From: Siphonodentalium dalli
Taxonomy: Eukaryota; Mollusca; Scaphopoda; Gadilida; Siphonodentaliidae
Length of the DNA stretch: 64,000 bases
Reading direction: 5' to 3'
NCBI GenBank assembly: GCA_032622095.1
Contig: CP136063.1
Span: 40,648,106-40,712,105, forward strand
Part shown: piece by piece, positions 1 to 11,633 of the stretch
How positions within the stretch are numbered: position 1 is the first letter of the stretch
How the letters are laid out: each line of letters begins with the position of its first letter
Notes under the pieces: model-generated
The model's input: only the letters and a program-made list of their open reading frames with translations
Told to the model about the DNA's origin: nothing
The model's database searches: none
Position numbers and translations under genes: made by a program

Positions 1-465
1 GTCAATGGTCCTCCTAATGCTTACTCTACATAGCTATATATATATATATATGCAGTGTACATAAATACGTAATAGTTATATGAGTGCGATAAAATGACAA
101 GGTGAAGTCACTGTCTTCTCGCTCCGTGATTTTTCTACATAATCTTTGTTTCTTATATATGTATCAACGAACAAATCGACCAGGCACTATGAAAGGATTC
201 ATCGGATCAGAAAAGGATTCTGGTTTAGGCGATCTCTAACTCTGTGAGCTGACTTTCAAATTTTTGTGGCCAAACAATCCCGTTCATTGTGTCCACCCTA
301 CCCATTGTTTATGTCGCCATTTTGTTTCCTGACTATGTACTGTCTATTGTCTGTAATAATTAATATCAGACACACAGTGGTAACACAAGTCTTGACCGTG
401 GGAAATTTTCACGCTTGAATGCACAGAGATACTACGAGTGATTGTAACGTATCGCAGTACAAACA
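1..465. other. Upstream flank / likely 5' UTR of the LINE
   Basis: No coding region is visible. A short TA microsatellite lies near position 40-50. The stretch immediately upstream of the ATG at 466 is probably the 5' UTR of the non-LTR element, but its 5' boundary and any target-site duplication cannot be fixed from one copy. Confidence 0.4.
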
Positions 466-2085
466 ATGGAAGGCTTGCTCACTCAATCAGCTGAAATATT
501 AGCAGGCGGTGACGGACCAACAATGCACATGCCGTTCATTGTCCAGGGAGAAGTCGAAGCCACTGACTTGTCCTCACTGGAAACTTCACTAGAGGAACTG
601 TCGAATTCAGTAGCGTCTAAATGCTACAGTTCTGCACACATATCTCAATTACAGACTTGGGTTGCCAGCTTCATTCATAACACACCAAGAGATCACTTCA
701 TCAATACGCTACTGTCGACCGCAAATGATTCAGAAAATATTCTAGAAAAGATGCGTTCAAACGTATTTAATGAAATAAAAACGAAACCAAATGCAACAAC
801 CCTGGAAAGTGCGGTCCTCAAAAGACGTATCAAATCTTCATGTAATCCTGACGAGAGTATAGCCTATAAACTGGCCCGTGACATATATTTTCTATTATCA
901 CATCTCATAGACCCCACTGTTGACATCTCAGAAACACTGAGTAAAGGGAAATCGACACGTAGCCAATCCGCTGTACATAGTGTGAACTCTCTAAATTCTA
1001 CTGAATCACCAAAGAAGTCTTCCGACCTGGAATATGCATTATCCAGCATAAGTGAAATAAAAGCAGAACTTATCCAACTCAGACGCTCCAATTCTGAAAT
1101 GTGCTCTCTAATAAAAGACGACATACCCACAATAAAAGGTCAATTATCAGGCCTAAATAACAAGATGATTCTAGCGGAGAGGGAACTAAAATCACTCAAG
1201 GAACAAGTCAACAAAAATAAAATAGCAGTTGAACGAATGGAACAAACAAAGAACGATAACTCAAAACAAAGAGGTTCCGATTTGAGAATCATAAAAGATG
1301 ACATTAGAGATGACATGTACAAACTACAGAATGAAAACGACAAAACAACAAAGAGCACACAAGATAAAATAAAGGATCTACACGAACAAATAAAGTCAAA
1401 CAAAGGCTCAGTCGGCACGATGAACGGCCTCCTTAAAGACATTCTCGCTCAGAAGAATAAATTTGAAAAATTGATAAACAATAACAAACTATCCGAACAG
1501 TGTGTTTCATTCATCAAAACAACAGTTGGTGGTTTCTTCGATGAGTTACGTGACAAAATGGATGACTTTTCGAGCAAACCACATGGATTTCATCACAATT
1601 CTTCTCCAGGTGCAGGTTCCCCGTTTAACTATACCAACCAGGACGAATCAATTCCGAGCACACACTCGAAGGATAACTCATATATAGTAATCGACGACAT
1701 TGATTCGCCACTGAATAGAAAATTCCAGAGCAACGACAGGAACACTCGCCAGCCTAATTTTAACTCCGACGACGAAGAGCGGGGGCAGGATCGTCATCAC
1801 AAATTCAAACGTCTGCACTCGAGAAAGTCTCGTTACAGCAGTCGAGCTCCAATCAGAACAGTGCGATTTAGAGTGGAGAACGTCATACAATCCGTCACCC
1901 AAAACCAAATAGAAGAGCACCTCCATTCCAAAGGAGTTCTCTTCTCAGTCGTTAGGATGTACGTTGATAAACACAATAATCCAGCATTTGCCACTATAAA
2001 CGTCCTCGAATCTCATGCTGATCAGGTCACGACCCCACACTTCTGGCCTACTAGAATAGACTGTAGGGAAATATTCTCTTATTAA
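466..2085 (+). CDS. LINE ORF1 protein, coiled-coil, putative RNA-binding
   Basis: A 539-residue intact ORF starting at an ATG in good context (acaATGG). Roughly residues 190-340 are rich in E, K, Q, L and N with heptad-like spacing and should form a coiled coil, as in ORF1 proteins that trimerise on element RNA. Residues 430-465 are basic and rich in R, S and H. The last ~80 residues begin RTVRFRVENV and include a small alpha/beta-looking stretch (IEEHLHSKGV, then FATINV) that could be an RRM- or CTD-like fold. No CCHC knuckle is visible. The position directly before an endonuclease-RT ORF supports the call. Function is inferred from family architecture, not a recognised sequence match. Confidence 0.75.
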   Translation: MEGLLTQSAEILAGGDGPTMHMPFIVQGEVEATDLSSLETSLEELSNSVASKCYSSAHISQLQTWVASFIHNTPRDHFINTLLSTANDSENILEKMRSNVFNEIKTKPNATTLESAVLKRRIKSSCNPDESIAYKLARDIYFLLSHLIDPTVDISETLSKGKSTRSQSAVHSVNSLNSTESPKKSSDLEYALSSISEIKAELIQLRRSNSEMCSLIKDDIPTIKGQLSGLNNKMILAERELKSLKEQVNKNKIAVERMEQTKNDNSKQRGSDLRIIKDDIRDDMYKLQNENDKTTKSTQDKIKDLHEQIKSNKGSVGTMNGLLKDILAQKNKFEKLINNNKLSEQCVSFIKTTVGGFFDELRDKMDDFSSKPHGFHHNSSPGAGSPFNYTNQDESIPSTHSKDNSYIVIDDIDSPLNRKFQSNDRNTRQPNFNSDDEERGQDRHHKFKRLHSRKSRYSSRAPIRTVRFRVENVIQSVTQNQIEEHLHSKGVLFSVVRMYVDKHNNPAFATINVLESHADQVTTPHFWPTRIDCREIFSY

Positions 2086-2096
2086 TAGATTCAACA

Positions 2097-2657
2097 ATGG
2101 CACAATTCCAGACATCTAATTTCATTAAGCTGAAGCTTTTCACTTGGAATGTGACTGGTATCTTCAGTTCTTCAACTTATCTCGAAAATTTACTGTCCGA
2201 TGGCTCAATAGACATTTTTGGTGTTAGCGAACACTGGTTGTGCAGCGCAAACGCTGGTTTCTTGGACTCTCTGAGTTCCAATTACTGCGCCCACACAGTG
2301 TGCGACCAGAGACAGCGACAACCAAACCAGAGAGGCAGATTCTCGGGCGGTGCTAGTATCCTGTGGCACAAACGTCACGATACTTCGATTTCAGTAATTG
2401 ATTTACAGGATGATCGGATTGCAGCCATACAATTCGAACTATCACCGAATATCTTTATATATATGTTTCAGGTATATATGCCTTCCACAAATACTCCTGT
2501 GGAACTATACGATTCGTACATCAAAATTGTATATGATCTATTAGAATTCTTTATACCATTAGGTACTCCGATCCTGATGGGTGACTTCAATGGGAATTTG
2601 AAGAAAGATGATGCGCGCAACAAGCGATTTAAAGCGTTGCTCGCTCATTTTCTTTGA
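2097..2657 (+). pseudogene. LINE ORF2 N-terminal part: AP-type endonuclease
   Basis: Starts at an ATG in good context 11 nt after the ORF1 stop. Exonuclease-endonuclease-phosphatase motifs occur in order: LFTWNVTG (metal-binding Asn), GVSEHWL (catalytic Glu), VYMPS, and MGDFNGN (Asp/Asn). This domain nicks target DNA to prime reverse transcription. The frame stops at 2655-2657 in a T-rich run (ttttcttt); the fold resumes directly in the frame of 2654 onward, so one base appears to be missing. The final endonuclease motif in the next frame reads SNHRPI, where the family normally has SDH, so a catalytic Asp is replaced by Asn. Confidence 0.8.
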
Positions 2658-4318
2658 AATCTGTTATTGACGTACTCTGCACATATTCGAACTTAACTAC
2701 ATTCGTTCCGGCTTGTGATCCGTCCGCGGGATCGAATATTGATCATTTCCTACACAGATCTGCAGATTTATACAATGTGGACAACGCTCAAATAATCGAC
2801 GATTCATCCCTAAATGTTTCCAACCATAGGCCAATTATGATGTCAATTATTATTGATGTAAAATCTGCCCCAAAGTCCACAAATATCAGTAAAATGGCAG
2901 AAAAACTAAGGTGGAAACTCGTCAACAACAACATGGTACTCATAGAGTCATACCAGTCGCAACTGGCAGCTTATCTGCCCAAGCTTCTCATTACAAATCA
3001 TTCCACTTTAGATAATTTCTATGACGACATCGTTAATGCTCTTACTCGTGCATCGCGTGAAGTCATCCCCAAATCGAAATTTAAAAAGCACTTGAAGCCC
3101 TTTTGGGACGACGAACTTCAGACTCTACATAAAGATATGGAAAAGTTCAGGTCTATTTGGATCCAAGAGGGTCGACCTAGGGGAGATTCATTCTCCTCCT
3201 TTGTAAACTACAAGCATGCTAAACGAGACTTCCGGTCTTTACACCGTCGAAAAGCCAGTAAATTTTTACGGGACAAACACTCTGAGCTGGACAATTTGGC
3301 CGAGCTCGATCAAGCAACTTTCTACCGCTTGCTGAAAAACGACCGTAAAAGTCGTAACACAAGTCTCCCTCTATTCAAACAAAACAATACCATTCTCAGA
3401 GGTAAAACTGAGGTAGTCAATGCTTGGGCGGAGTACTATAAAGCAATATTCAGCGAGGCAACTGATCCACTCTTTGATGTAGATAATTATAACTTTGTAA
3501 ATAATGTCATTAATAACGCCTCTAGTCACTCATCTTCAAGCTCATGCGATGTACTTATTACACACCCAGTAACTGCAGATGAACTCAGTAATTTACTTAA
3601 CAGACTTGACAAGAACAAAGCGCATGGTTATGACTCAGTCTCATATGAACACATAATTTACGGAGGTGAAGTGTTGCTCAGTTGCCTGGCATATTTATTT
3701 TCACATATGTTTGAATATTCACATGTACCTCTTGCAGCGAAACGGGGCGTCATGGTGTCTCTTTACAAAGGAGGTCGAAAACCTAAAGACAGTTTTGATA
3801 GCTACCGAGCAATTACCATATTACCTGCTATTTACAAGTTATTTGAGAGAGTTGTATCTCTTAGACTGGAAACGTACATGCCGTCTTCAATCGCCGTCCA
3901 TCCGGTACAACACGGTTTCGAAAAAGGGATCAGTTGCGCCATGACATCCTGTTTCGCGCAAGAATGTATTAGTTACGCCAGAGAACAACACAACAAGCTT
4001 TACTCATGTCTATTAGATTGTGTTTGGATCAATGGCCTCTTGTACAAATTATTCCACAGAGGATTACAAGGCAAAACATGGCTCATCATACGAGATTTAT
4101 TATCTGGCATAAAATGTTGTATCCGCAACGACGGAACATATTCCGACTGGTTCTCCTTATCTCAAGGAACCAGACAAGGATCCATATTGTCACCTCTGTG
4201 GTACAAAATATACGCAGACGACCTCCTCCATATTATTGAGAAGTCAAAATTAGGCCTTCGTATTCACTCATTGAACTGGTCATCCCCCACATATCCCTGT
4301 CCAAAAAATGGTGTGTAA
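2654..4318 (+). pseudogene. LINE ORF2 C-terminal part: endonuclease end and truncated reverse transcriptase
   Basis: Continues ORF2 in a shifted frame. The first ~65 residues finish the endonuclease (NIDHFL, SNHRPI). A linker follows, then RT fingers: NKAHGYDSVSYEHI, SYRAITILPAIYKLFERVV and HPVQHGFEKGISCAMTSC. At about 4018 the sequence reads LLDCVW where motif A should read LLD, four-to-six residues, then FDCVW, so about six codons appear deleted. GTRQGSILSPL (motif B) is present. The ORF then runs out just after SSPTY, where the catalytic YADD motif should start, into unrelated sequence. The thumb and 3' end are absent. The copy cannot encode an active RT. Confidence 0.82.
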
Positions 4319-4740
4319 TTACTGGAGCTTTGGTGTCTCAGTCCTGGAGCTCTAGTTTTTCTTATTAAATCAGCATCTCTTGCACAAATCTATAGTATTT
4401 CCATGATCATATAGTGTGAATGTGGTGTCACTGTGAGCTTGCTTCCCTCATATGGTGTGCCTGTATACTCGAAAATTGAAGAAAATCAATGTCGCCCCGA
4501 CTAATACAGAAAGTAATGCTATTGCAAGTAGCCCCAACTAATATATACCGAAGATAATATAATGCTATCACGAGTTGCTCCAACTAAAACAGAAGGTGAT
4601 ACTATTGCAAGTCAGCCATTTTAATAAAGAAGTTGGGCCAGCTTCCTACCCATCCAAACCAATGAAACCAAGAGCACATGTCAATAGGAGTTAATGCTAA
4701 GTTATGGAGAAACCTATTTATTCACCAGGGGTGTTTTGTT
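4319..4740. other. Non-coding, no feature recognised
   Basis: Follows the LINE truncation point. A few short near-repeats of 'aatgctatt/gcaagt..gcccc' occur around 4510-4620, too diverged to delimit. No splice-flanked exon or RNA gene is seen. Confidence 0.4.
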
Positions 4741-6260
4741 ACATATCCCATGAATTGCGCTAATTTTTTTAATATTGATGAGGTGTGGTAATTATTTACT
4801 GTTCCCAAGGACAAACATAACATTTGAAGAAATTGGAGACATGAAATGAATTAAACGGTCTTCGAAATGATTTAAATTGTTGAGCGAAATGTCCATTCAA
4901 TGAAAAATGCCTGAGTTACCACCTTCATATATCAAATTATAGGATAGGGATGCTGTCAAATATAATTTTTTTGTAATCTATTCAGTTTTAGACACACTGA
5001 AGGGAAATCGCAAGTCCATGTGGCTAATTTCACTCAATATTACCAATGAAAGGGTAATTATAAGAAGAAATCATGTATCTGATGATAGAGTTTACCAAAT
5101 AGCAACACAGATAAGGCCTATTTGTGAAGGCAATGGTGTTTTAATATTGCTGACTATTTTCAGGGACAAACACAACATTTGAGAGACTTGGAGACATGCA
5201 ATGAATTCAATGTGCATAGAAATTATTTAAGTTGTGGAATGAAAATTGCCAGAGTTACCACTTTTAAATATAAAATTTTAGGTTATGGCCGGATGCTGTA
5301 AAATATAAAATTTTAGTAATTTATTCAGTTTTAGACACACTGAATGGAAATCGCAAGTCAACGTGGCTACAAATTCACTCAAATACCACTTACAGATATG
5401 AATTTAAAGGAAAGCCACACTGTGAAATATTTTCTTTGAGTTATTTATTCAGTTTTAGCCACACCAATGTAGAAAAGCAAATCAACATAACATAATTAAT
5501 TCAATATTAACCCATAATCAGCCATAATGGGCAATTCTGAGAAGGAAGCTTGCATCTGATGATAAAATACATGTATACCAATGTAACACAGTTGAGGCCT
5601 ATTTTTGAAGGCAATGGTGTTTTAATATTGGTGAGGTGGTAACAATTGACTATCTTCAGTGACAAACAAAACAGTTCAGATAATTGGAGACATGCAATGC
5701 ATACAATATGCATAGAAATAATGAAAAGTGCAAGAGTGAACGCTTTTAAATATAAAATTTTAGGATAGGGATGCTGTAAAATATAAAATTTTAGTAATTT
5801 ATTCAGTTTCAGACAAACTGAATGGAAATCGCAAGTCCACGTGGCTAAAAATTTACTCAATATTACCCATGAAAGGGTAATTATAAGAAGAAAACATGTC
5901 TCTGATGATAAAATTTACTAAATACCAACACAGGTGAGACCCATTTGTGAAAAGCAATGGTGTTCTAATGTTAGTGAGGTGGTAATTACATGTACATGTA
6001 TTGACTATTTTCAGTGACAAACAAAAAAGTTCAGATAATTGGAGACAAACAATGCATTCAATGTGCATAGAAGTCATTTAAGTTGTTGGATGAAATGTTC
6101 CTCTTATGAAAACTAAGAAAAGTGCAAGAGTTTAAAACCGCTTTTAAATGTCAAATTATAGGATAGAAATGCTGTGAAATATAAAATGTTAGTTCTTTAT
6201 TCAGTTTTAGACACACCAATGGAGAAAAAGCAACTAAAATATTATTAGCATTATTAAATT
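4740..6260. repeat. Diverged tandem repeat, unit about 350-500 bp, about four copies
   Basis: The same order of words recurs: 'gacaaacataacatttga..ttggagacatg' (near 4810, 5163, 5658, 6015), 'ttaggatagggatgctgt' (near 4940, 5280, 5760, 6160), 'attcagttttagacacactga' (near 4980, 5330, 5800, 6200) and 'ggcaatggtgttttaata' (near 5130, 5605, 5955). Copies differ by many substitutions and indels, so this is an old array. Minus-strand ORFs of 74-117 aa here are translations of the repeat. Confidence 0.8.
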
Positions 6261-6929
6261 ATTATTCAATATCACCCAAATATGGACCAGACCAATCTCA
6301 TATCTGCACCCCTCCCTTTGGGTTGGAATTTCCAGCTGGTACCACAAACTTGCCAATTGTTGGACATCTCCAAACCTGACATCCCCCCTAAAGTTACCAA
6401 AAGTAGAAAAACTATGCTACTATTGGTCTAAAAACAACAGATATCCCACCAATTACTTGGAAAATCAAACAATGAGAACAATTTCAATACATGTACTGGT
6501 ATATCAGAAGTGTAGAAATATATATATATGTATAGAAGTATATGTGGTGTAAAATTTACAACTAATGTCGCAGACATAACATGGGCAATAATTGAAAAAT
6601 TTGACCATTTTGACAAAAGTTGTTGGGGGGGGGGGGGGGGGTTGCTGGGTTAGACACCAAACCCCTGTCCCCACCTTCCGCTTCCAGTGTAGTGGTCTTA
6701 GTATAATTTCTACATTTGGAGCTAAATAATTAATTGTTTGCAGTTCTCGTTACTTCAAATATTTATTGGTGAACAAATCATAATTTAATTATATCTGTTA
6801 ATTACATGTGAAATATAAATTTTATATAGTTATGTGTTACACATTCAAATATTAAAGCTGAAATGCTACATGTATTCATGTTATATACATGTAACTGTTA
6901 GTATGGCGTTCTTCGGTTATGTCTCAAGT
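6261..6929. other. Non-coding, AT-rich with a poly-G run
   Basis: Contains a 16-base G run near 6626-6641 and AT-rich sequence. No gene, RNA or clear repeat boundary is recognised. Confidence 0.4.
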
Positions 6930-7063
6930 TCTCAACATAATATGCGGCGCGTTTAATTTTCGTTCCGTCCAGTTTTCCGTCTCCGGTTTTGGACTTACGC
7001 CGCCATTTTAAATTTTGTCAGAGAGAGTCGTCGATAAAAAAACAGCTGCATATTTTAATTAAT
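6930..7063 (+). promoter_or_regulatory. Candidate CpG-containing promoter / 5' UTR of a small gene
   Basis: A local island of CpGs in an AT-rich surround (gcggcgcgttt, ccgtctccgg) with a YY1-like GCCGCCATTTT at about 6999-7009. It sits directly upstream of an ATG followed after two bases by a strong donor (ATGAG|GTAAGT). Caution: the GCCGCCAT word also occurs in dispersed repeats across this window. Confidence 0.35.
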
Positions 7064-7068
7064 ATGAG
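7064..7068 (+). CDS. Candidate 5-nt first coding exon (ATG AG|gtaagt)
   Basis: ATG AG followed by consensus donor GTAAGT at 7069. The exon ends in phase 2, which matches the phase needed by the open exon at 16766 (…G GAG CCA…). The joined start would read Met-Arg-Glu-Pro. Supported only by splice signals, phase agreement and the promoter-like upstream sequence; transcript data are needed. Confidence 0.3.
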
Positions 7069-8139
7069 GTAAGTAAATTCTTATTACGCTATTGCGATGT
7101 TTCCTCAGTATTTAGAAGTCTGTTATTTATGATATACTTAATTGAAGTATGATTAAAAATGAATCATTTCTCTGTTTTCGGCTATTGGAAAATTTGGTAA
7201 GTTTGGGTTGAGTCAATTTTTTTCTCGTAAGTTTTCGAAAGTGTGATATCAGTGCAGTGGAAAATGATAAATTTTCATGTCACAATAATAACTTCGCATG
7301 GATTATGATTATAACGCATTTATTAATCATATATCCAACTACCCTTTCACTTTTTTTCAACTTTTTTTAATGAATTAAAATCTTGCCTAATTTCGATGCA
7401 AATGAAGAAAAAAAATAGAAATTAAATCACCCTGTAAATATTGCAGTGTGCACAGGATCCTTCAAGTTATACTTATAGATAAACTGGTCCAGGTACTAGT
7501 ACTTCGTCGTCAAGTAAATTTTGGGCTGAAGTTTGTTTTAAAGTGCCGCCAACCTCCCCCAAGCCCACCCACCCTACAAGTGTTTTGTCCTATAGTGTTG
7601 GTCTCTCGTGCTATCGGACCGGGGGTCGCAACCTGGTCAGGGTATTCTGAAAAAAAATCGGAACTCGGTCAGATACCAAGTTTGTCAGGCTGAAAAGTCT
7701 CATTTGAGATCACTGAATAAAGATCCGAATGCAAAATGCCGACTTCCCCCCATTACAACACTTGTCCAGGTATGTTGTCGTGGGTGCAGTACGCTGTCCG
7801 ATCGGGTGCGGACATTAATGGCTGACCCGTGACCCCGTGTACACGCATCGGTGTGTGCACGTTAAAGAACGCTACTGGAGTCGCCACAGGGTTATAAAGT
7901 TACTCGGCCGTGGTAGCACCTGGACCAGTGTGTCTACAACCAGAATTGGTTCCTGCACTGTAATATCTACAGATACAGTGTTTCTGGAATAAGACTTCAG
8001 CCTGACAGTTACTACACATAAACTTCCCAAAAATAAGGTTTCAATAGAATTTATAAATCGGTATACTAGTACCGGTATTATAAGGAACTCATTACTCAAG
8101 TTATGAAAGAATATGTTCACTGTAAATAGCATACCGGTA
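7069..8139. other. Non-coding / intronic; diffuse repeat remnants
   Basis: Contains a block at about 7540-7900 resembling old mobile sequence ('cccccaagcccacccaccct', also near 48,808, and 'cgcatcggtgtgtgcacgttaaagaac'). No ORF with family motifs is present. Confidence 0.35.
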
Positions 8140-8585
8140 CATGTAGTCAGCTACAACTCTGCAGCGATAAAATTATTATAAACGGTTGCCAAATTAACAT
8201 ACCCTGCTGGACAAAACAAGTGTCCATTGGCACCGTGGTGTATTTGCCGTTCTGTCGCGATGTCATAGTTTGTAGCTGCAGTTGAGCACCACGGCCGAGT
8301 GGCAAGTACACCGCAGCCGAACGACAAGTACATACCGGTATGTACACCATGGTCGAAAAGCAACTACAACGGGGCCGAATGGCATGTACACTGGTTACAT
8401 TTCTGGTTTGTATTGTCTTTTTTCAGTTTAATGAATGTACACCGCGGCAACTACAATGTAGTACACCATAGCCCAATGGCAAATACACCGCAGACCAACT
8501 GTAGTTAGCCGGTGGAGCCGCGGTGTAGTTGCATTTTGGCCGCAGTGGCAATGCTAACCGCACCGTGGTTAAGTGTACTCTTGTT
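8140..8585. repeat. Degenerate short repeat with GTACACCGCGGCCGAATGGCAA-like words
   Basis: About 20-bp words such as 'ccgaatggcaagtacaccg', 'ccgaacgacaagtacatac' and 'cccaatggcaaatacaccg' recur in both orientations, giving repeated short ORFs on both strands. A degenerate low-order repeat, not a gene. Confidence 0.6.
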
Positions 8586-8595
8586 TTGCCCAACA

Positions 8596-9858
8596 GGTAG
8601 TCCAAGTCCTCTTCTAAAACCAGCTAAGATATTGGTATGGCGAGATGCTGGTGTTTAGTCCAAGCCCGCTCAAATAAAACCTCAATTATATTCAGTTGTG
8701 AATTGAAAGCGGTAATTTAATGTGAAAAGAGACATTTGCGGCAATGTTTACAATTTTTTAAAAGTATGCGTCATTTTCCGGTGAAAATATTCCGTAGATT
8801 TTCGATCAACCACGCACGATGAATTCTCCATTGTAATCGTAATTATACATGTCAATAAATAAATTATGTAAATATTGAAAGATTTAAATGTAATACATTA
8901 AATAAATTACAGGAATTTCAACAATCTGACAGTTTAAAACAGTGTAAACACAACAAGCGTTAGAATAATACGGGGGCTGCCATTTTGTTTGTATATAAAT
9001 TCGTCTCGCGCAAAAACAAACTCAGGACAATGCCGAGGTTCTTCGTAACTCTTCGGGTTTAAAGGTACTCAATCCGTAAAGAGGGTCCCCATCTCAACAG
9101 ATTCCAACAACAACAATCCGATCAGAGGGTCCTATATTACTATTTCTTTGGCTTTGGGGTAAAAAATATTTGATTCGAGTCGAGGAACCCATCAAACAAA
9201 GCTCAGAGTTATTAGATATTGATTTTTGAAATTTGTTAATTGCTCGAGATGAGTACTAATAACTGCCGTCAATTTGGTAACCTGCTCGAGGTTTTACGCC
9301 AAAACTCTATTCAAACAGACAAGGATGGATAACTCTATAATCAAGTGGTAATAATAACGAAATTTTGACTGTCTTCTGGGCCAGAAAGAATTCCCGATAA
9401 TGAAAAATAATAGATTTCTAAAATCGATATCTAACAAATCTGAGCTTTGATGGGTGACTTCCTCGACTCGAATCAAATATTTTTGACCCCCGAAGCCATT
9501 GAAATAGTAATTGAGAGGAGTTTTATCGGATTGAGTACCTTTAAGTTAAAACGTAAACAAAATATAACAGCGATGTCGGTGACATTGAATCAACCGGAAT
9601 ATTCTATGCGTAATTTATCATGAAAGTTAGATTATTATTCACCATTATGACCATAAGATGTCACTCTTTCCGATGTATATAGCATCATGTATTGATTTGT
9701 TAGGTAAATTGAGTAAAATATACCACAAATTCCCGCCACAGATCCTGGGCGTAAGTCGTGTCATAGGAATGCTATGCCGGCGGGCTTGGACTAAACACCA
9801 GCATCTCGCCATACCAATATCTTAGCTGGTTTTAGTACAAGAAGACTTGGGACTACCC
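8596..9858. mobile_element. Non-autonomous element with ~78-bp terminal inverted repeats
   Basis: The left arm 8596-8670 ('ggtagtccaagtcctctt' through 'ggtgtttagtccaagcccg') matches the reverse complement of 9781-9858 with a few small indels. No coding capacity lies between the arms. It carries a second inverted-repeat element (9063-9540) nested inside. Target duplication not resolved. Confidence 0.75.
9063..9540. mobile_element. TTAA-flanked foldback MITE (family A, copy 1)
   Basis: Termini AGGTACTCAATCCG are inverted and both ends abut TTAA (9059-9062 and 9541-9544). The inverted homology extends inward about 170 bp per arm ('tatttgattcgagtcgagga' region). A TTAA target duplication is typical of piggyBac and Kolobok families. 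A second copy lies at 47789-48045. Confidence 0.8.
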
Positions 9859-10764
9859 AGCAGGGTGGTTTAAAATAGTGCTGGGGGGGGGGGGGGTTTC
9901 CCGATTAATCGACAATACCCAGTTAAAAAAATTCAATATCGTCAGTAATATCGTCTAAACTAAAATAATCGTATATCGTCGTCAATCAGTGGGTGCACAA
10001 AGAAATACTTGTAATTTAACTCAAGTCAACTCGAGTTAATTAAGTTTTAAAATATCAGCGTAACATCCACATGTGCAATCAAAACACACATAATAGAAAA
10101 CAGGGTTAAATCGGGAAGGAGGCAGTACGGTCCACATTCTGTGACCTGTGTGTTGATTGAGAATACAGTTCATTCTGTACAGAACATCGTTCAATACTAA
10201 TTCCCATGTCTTGATTTTTTCAATATTCAATTATATTAAACAACATCCAGAACGACTGACAAAATTACATGTAGGGAAGGGAACCCATATACCCCCACCC
10301 CCCCCCCCCCCCCACCCCTTTCGCGCACAATATTACACAAACCATCCAACTTCCCTGCGTAATATTAATTACAAGAGAATGCACCGAAATGAACCGATTG
10401 CTGATCAGGTGATATATCGATTGTCAGTTATGCCACGCCTCTTCCTTCAGCACGATGATCCACATGCACCGTCAATCTTAATAATAAATGGGCCAAGTTA
10501 CTGCCCTCTTATCGTCGAGAAGAAATCATTCACTGCGATTCCGGGTTAAAACAAATTAATTGAATTAGTGCTTCAAACCCGCCCAAAAATACATGGTGAC
10601 CATGCTTGACCTAATTCCAAAAGTCATGTACGTTTGGACTTCGCTAAAAGATTGAACCTCATTGTCAAATTTGTCTTGACGGTAATAAACCACATTTCCA
10701 TTTGTCAAGCGATGCAATATCATCGGGAATAACATATATATTTACTCAACATAGTTGATATACC
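9859..10764. other. Non-coding; homopolymer runs
   Basis: Contains a G run near 9884-9896 and a C-rich run near 10286-10318. The 130-aa ORF across the C run has a poly-Pro tract and no family motif; not called as a gene. Confidence 0.4.
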
Positions 10765-10888
10765 AAGGCGTAGGGTTCGCTATCCCGACGGTTCATTATT
10801 ACGAAGGTTTGCTTTTCCGAAGGTTCCCTATTCTGGAGGTTCATTATTCAGAAGGTTTGCTAATCCAAAGGTTCGCTATTCTGAAGGC
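10765..10888. repeat. ~20-bp tandem repeat 'cgaaggttygctattc'
   Basis: About six imperfect units: gggttcgctatcc, acggttcattattac, gaaggtttgcttttcc, gaaggttccctattct and so on. A local tandem repeat with no sign of a coding or CRISPR function (no spacers). Confidence 0.7.
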
Positions 10889-11145
10889 GTATTTAACAAG
10901 AAATGAATCAAAATTTGCACCCACCCCCCACCCCCGGACAAAATAAACCACATGTACATTTATACACCCCATTCTAATTCCCAAATTGTCCCATATGTCG
11001 GTTATTAATAGCAGGAAGACAGTACGGTATCAGTTTATCGTATATTATGGAAAGTTGAAAATACGATGACTGTGTGAGTGAAATAAACTACATGTGAGAG
11101 CCAGTCTGTCCGAATTGGCAAACTGTATTTGAACGAAATATCAAC

Positions 11146-11633
11146 AAAGGCCCACTTAATTTTCTAACCCCCGGAGCACATCTTATATACCATTTTAAAT
11201 AGGAAGCTCTCTAACATTGTATTATCAACTCATCCGGTGCATTGAACTGTTACTATTAACATATTTTTTTGTTGAGTTACCGATGTGTTTTTATGCTTAA
11301 TTTTCATCTGGTTTTGTTGCGCAAAGTGTATTATTTTCAATGGAGGGGGAATAACTCTATATTTTAAAGGGATAGTTATTCCCCTTACATTGCAACTAGA
11401 TTTTTAGCTTGAATTCTGTTGCATTCTGGGAGCCATAGCGGGGGGGGGGATCTTTTTATTATTTCAGCTGTTTTCTATTTCTCTATGGGTACATGTATCT
11501 TCTGAGACAGACGTTTCAACTAGTGATGAATTATATTATTTTAATCATATTTTATGGCATAGATTGTTATTAAAACCGTATATCAAGGCACTATAAAAAC
11601 ATAATCTGTGACTCAAAATTTAAGTGGGCCTTT
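11146..11633. mobile_element. Small MITE-like element with AAAGGCCCACTTAA termini
   Basis: Inverted termini 'aaaggcccacttaa-ttt' (11146) and its reverse complement (ending 11633). Inside is an imperfect hairpin near 11338-11395 ('ggagggggaataactc' against 'agttattcccctt'). No coding capacity. Confidence 0.6.

Larger units (their letters stand above)
466..4318 (+). mobile_element. Non-LTR retrotransposon (LINE), 3'-truncated and inactive
   Basis: Two-ORF LINE architecture: ORF1 (466-2085), an 11-nt gap, then ORF2 with an apurinic-type endonuclease (from 2097) and reverse transcriptase (to about 4318). The element is broken in three visible ways: a frameshift near 2650, an apparent small in-frame deletion near 4018 in RT motif A, and loss of everything after the point where the catalytic YADD box is expected (about 4275-4290). 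No poly-A or simple-repeat tail follows. I do not assign a clade; a search of the RT against a curated non-LTR set would decide it. Confidence 0.88.

Noticed and set aside
10157-10549. 130-aa ORF with a poly-Pro tract
   Set aside because: Crosses a poly-C run, lacks any domain and has no splice context.
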